From SP197 sp965213815 (GTDB lineage: Bacteria; Pseudomonadota; Alphaproteobacteria; SP197), in NCBI GenBank assembly GCA_965213815.1, contig OZ243917.1, positions 2,294,001 through 2,358,000 of the forward strand: a DNA stretch of 64,000 nt, written 5' to 3'. The position numbers and the translations under genes are program-made. Under the pieces are notes generated by a model, which saw nothing but the letters and a program-made list of their open reading frames with translations, searched no databases and was not told the origin of the DNA. Shown piece by piece: positions 62,793 to 64,000 of the stretch (within the stretch, counting starts at the first letter, position 1; every line of letters starts with the position of its first letter).

Positions 62793-64000
62793 TCAGAATC
62801 GTGTGTCAACGAGAATTCCGGTCCGGCCCGGACAGGGATAGCCGGACTTTCCCTTGTGGGGGTTGAGCCTGGATGTCGTCTTCTTTCGAGTGAAGCGCTT
62901 GCCGCAATATGTGCACTCGTAGATGTATCGAGGACCGTCTGGCCAGGCGACTGACCTGGATCGGCGAGGTGCCGTATGCACTCGCCTGCGCGACAGACTG
63001 AGAGATTTCGCCCGGCTCGCGGTCAGTGGAATGACGGGCGGGCCCTGCGGGGTCAGTTCCACGGCGAAGCGGGGAATGAAGCTCTGCCGGGTCGCTCGAG
63101 CGCCCTGCATGCGGTCGATGCGGTAGCTCCGATGCTCACCGTCCGAGGCTCTTGTGGCATGCAGCACGATATTGTCGTCTCGGGTGCGGCGTAGCGAGTA
63201 CGGCTCGATCCGCCGGACAGAACCCTGATACTCGAGGTCTACGCACAAACGGTTTGCAGCCGCGAAACGGATGATCTCCAGATACGCCTGTACCCTGCCC
63301 GGAACCGGAAGGCGCAGGGTACGCTCCCTGATCAGGGTTTCGCCCGCAGCCAGCCGGTACGTGGCCGGCTCGGCCGGCATCACGCCTGTCTGGAGCCAGG
63401 CGAAGAACTCGGGCAGTGCTTCCCAGAAACTCTCGACAGGCGGCAACTCCTGGAGCTGGTGGCCCAGCATCGGTTGCCAGGAGCCCTCGATATCGCCTCT
63501 GTGTGTCTCCAGCCCCCCGGGCGTCGGAACAGCAAGGGCGCGGTGTTCGCATTTCTGCTGGAGGACATCAAGCAGCACGGCGGCACGGGGCCGCGCTTCG
63601 GCATTGCGATAGAGATTGATCACATCGTACAGATCGCGTGGGCGCGCGCGGTCGCCGAGGGCGCGCACCTTTTCAGCGAAAGCCTCCTCATAGGCGTAGC
63701 ACAGAACGGCGATCCCCTCCTCAGGCGCATCGCCGTAGTCGTGGAAGATGACACGCTCGACCGGCGGCAGGACGAGAAGCTCGTCAGGCGTCAGATCGAG
63801 CTTGACGCGCGGGAGACCACCGGAGCGAGGAGCGATCGGCCCCCGGTAGCTCAACTTGCCTTGACAGGAGACCGTGCCGCGAGGGTTTTCGAAAACGTCG
63901 AACTCCTGCAGCTCTTCTGGAAGCTCGATGCCAGTCTGTTCGTAGACCCATTCTCCGACGTCACGGAACATGCCCGCTAGGAAGCCGCGGTCGATTTGAG
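62793..64000 (-). CDS. AbiEii-family nucleotidyltransferase fused to a WYL-like domain and a zinc finger (5' end outside window)
   Basis: The reading frame is open to the right edge, so the start and the GG-TALR/SEDxDF nucleotidyltransferase motif lie outside. What remains begins with the AbiEii C-terminal part: VKLDLTPDELLVLPPVERVIF, CYAYEEAFAEKVRALGDRARPRDLYDVINLYRN (with the family's lysine). From the visible ATG at 63971, residues 225-320 resemble a WYL domain (IRFAAANRLCVDLEYQGSVRR, SYRIDRMQGARA). A basic linker is followed by a C-terminal zinc finger with C-x2-C, then H and C (ECTYCGKRFTRK to GYPCPG). It may therefore sense and bind nucleic acid. No antitoxin is visible. Confidence 0.75.
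   Translation of the reverse strand, partial: QIDRGFLAGMFRDVGEWVYEQTGIELPEELQEFDVFENPRGTVSCQGKLSYRGPIAPRSGGLPRVKLDLTPDELLVLPPVERVIFHDYGDAPEEGIAVLCYAYEEAFAEKVRALGDRARPRDLYDVINLYRNAEARPRAAVLLDVLQQKCEHRALAVPTPGGLETHRGDIEGSWQPMLGHQLQELPPVESFWEALPEFFAWLQTGVMPAEPATYRLAAGETLIRERTLRLPVPGRVQAYLEIIRFAAANRLCVDLEYQGSVRRIEPYSLRRTRDDNIVLHATRASDGEHRSYRIDRMQGARATRQSFIPRFAVELTPQGPPVIPLTASRAKSLSLSRRRVHTAPRRSRSVAWPDGPRYIYECTYCGKRFTRKKTTSRLNPHKGKSGYPCPGRTGILVDTRF

Overview
The window is GC-rich bacterial chromosome. Several things point to an alphaproteobacterium, probably an uncultured marine or host-associated member of the Rhodospirillales or a neighbouring order. These are the mfd-sdhE-recG neighbourhood, the lhr/pdeM repair pair, many acyl-CoA, CoA-transferase and PotABCD-type genes, and a domain-rich autotransporter. 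The taxonomy is an inference from gene content. I see no rRNA, tRNA or CRISPR array.

Layout. 1-1.4 kb: end of a helicase-like protein, a VapBC pair and a decayed integrase. 1.4-8.1 kb: a very large outer-membrane autotransporter on the minus strand, preceded by a 10.5-copy run of an 8-bp tandem repeat in an open reading frame. 8.1-9.1 kb: apparently empty or decayed. 9.1-10.6 kb: an AbiE-type toxin-antitoxin pair. 10.8-12.9 kb: DUF1989 protein, SDR dehydrogenase and DsbA/FrnE-like oxidoreductase. 12.9-18.8 kb: mfd, sdhE and recG. 18.8-24.5 kb: a degraded accessory zone with remnants of a HEPN-like protein, a DUF6088 antitoxin and an HU-like protein, a MaoC-like protein, an acyl-CoA ligase and a second VapBC. 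24.6-32.7 kb: DUF502 membrane protein, pdeM, lhr, two thiol-disulfide proteins, an inositol-phosphatase-like enzyme and a two-domain metallophosphoesterase. 32.7-45.3 kb: a catabolic and uptake region with two acyl-CoA ligase/dehydrogenase-type enzymes, an aminotransferase, a spermidine/putrescine-type ABC transporter, a GST, an M19 dipeptidase homologue, an LLM flavoprotein, a solute-binding protein and a PhyH dioxygenase. 45.5-47.3 kb: a third PIN toxin-antitoxin pair and a transposase remnant. 47.5-54.5 kb: glutaryl-CoA dehydrogenase, hemB, a family III CoA-transferase, a penicillin acylase and an N-formylglutamate deformylase. 54.5-56.1 kb: flavin reductase and an EamA transporter. 56.6-62.6 kb: a tight four-gene methylated-amine-type operon (MttB homologue, SRPBCC, Asp/Glu racemase family, dimethylglycine-dehydrogenase-like) facing a 3-hydroxyisobutyrate-dehydrogenase-like gene. 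62.8-64 kb: an AbiEii-type nucleotidyltransferase carrying a WYL-like domain and a zinc finger, cut by the window edge.

The most unusual items are three. First is the 8-bp repeat tract upstream of the giant autotransporter, where changing from 10 to 9 or 12 copies would join an upstream ATG reading frame to the autotransporter frame; this looks like a phase-variation switch. Second is the AbiEii-WYL-zinc-finger fusion. Third are the two catabolic islands, which combine an ABC transporter or an MttB homologue with enzymes whose joint substrate I cannot name.
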